From assembly GCA_003483645.1 (NCBI GenBank), contig DMYM01000024.1, forward strand, positions 1 through 7,148: a stretch of 7,148 nt of DNA. Direction: 5' to 3'. Shown piece by piece: positions 6,970 through 7,148 of this stretch; within the stretch, counting starts at the first letter, position 1, and every line of letters begins with the position of its first letter. The notes beneath the pieces were generated by a model, which was not told the origin of the DNA, searched no databases, and was given only the letters and a program-made list of their open reading frames with translations. Position numbers and translations under genes: made by a program. The stretch comes from Verrucomicrobiales bacterium (GTDB lineage: Bacteria > Verrucomicrobiota > Verrucomicrobiia > Verrucomicrobiales > Akkermansiaceae).

Positions 6970-7148
6970 ATGAAACTCTACGTGGGCAATTTGCCCTTCT
7001 CTGCAACCGAAGACGAGATCCGTTCGCTCTTCGAAAACTTCGGCGGGGCCGTTGATCTCCATATCCCCCTTGACCGTGAAACCGGGCGCCCCCGCGGGTT
7101 TGCCTTTGTAACACTCAGCACCCGCGAACATGGCGAAGCCGCGATCGA
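6970..7148 (+). CDS. RRM-type RNA-binding protein, 3'-truncated by window edge
   Basis: Small single-RRM proteins of this type bind single-stranded RNA and in several bacterial groups are linked to cold response or mRNA handling. The ATG at 6970 opens a frame that runs off the right edge after 59 complete codons. RNP2 is LYVGNL at residues 3-8 (aromatic Tyr4), and RNP1 is RGFAFVTL at 42-49 (aromatic Phe44 and Phe46). The linker has the typical DRETGRPRGFAFV form, and AIxE-type sequence is starting at the cut. The start is fixed because RNP2 begins at residue 3. The nearest GGAG (6949-6952) is 17 nt upstream, too far for a normal ribosome-binding site. A glycine-rich or charged tail may follow beyond the window. 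Family assignment is secure; the specific RNA target is unknown. Confidence 0.93.
   Translation, partial: MKLYVGNLPFSATEDEIRSLFENFGGAVDLHIPLDRETGRPRGFAFVTLSTREHGEAAI

Noticed and set aside
6736..7131. A 131-codon minus-strand frame across the RRM gene
   Set aside because: The plus strand here encodes unmistakable RNP2 and RNP1 motifs; the antisense product shows no family features.

Overview
The window is GC-rich bacterial chromosome, mostly core metabolism, with five confident genes in three transcription units. Nothing points to a mobile element, CRISPR array, phage or defence system. The mix of a single-domain RRM protein, a large secreted TPR protein, a class V aminotransferase of the alanine/serine-glyoxylate type, and starts with little or no Shine-Dalgarno would fit Verrucomicrobiota (perhaps Opitutae) or a related PVC-group lineage. 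That placement is inference from gene style and was not searched.

Layout. Positions 1-4270 (+) hold three co-directional genes: the C-terminal part of uracil phosphoribosyltransferase (upp, cut by the left edge), an exported 865-residue TPR-repeat protein of unknown role 23 nt downstream, and a PLP-dependent class V aminotransferase 66 nt further on. They meet a convergent minus-strand pair across a 97-nt spacer (4271-4367): NAD kinase (nadK, 5695-6540, GTG start) followed after 34 nt by an M24-family Xaa-Pro aminopeptidase (pepP, 4368-5660). A 429-nt spacer (6541-6969) separates nadK from a divergent RRM-type RNA-binding protein (6970 to the right edge, truncated).

The metabolic genes cover pyrimidine salvage (upp), NADP supply (nadK), amino-acid/glyoxylate transamination and proline-peptide turnover (pepP). 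They do not form an obvious pathway and look like ordinary neighbours.

The least explained stretch is 6541-6969. On the minus strand it holds a possible 48-codon ORF ending 9 nt before nadK. On the plus strand it holds a possible 22-residue hydrophobic peptide ending in a Cys-rich tail. The frame of that peptide stays open for 54 codons after its TGA, and a long imperfect inverted repeat begins 5 nt past the TGA. A 10-bp direct repeat also lies there. These are weak signals worth checking, not a demonstrated new system.
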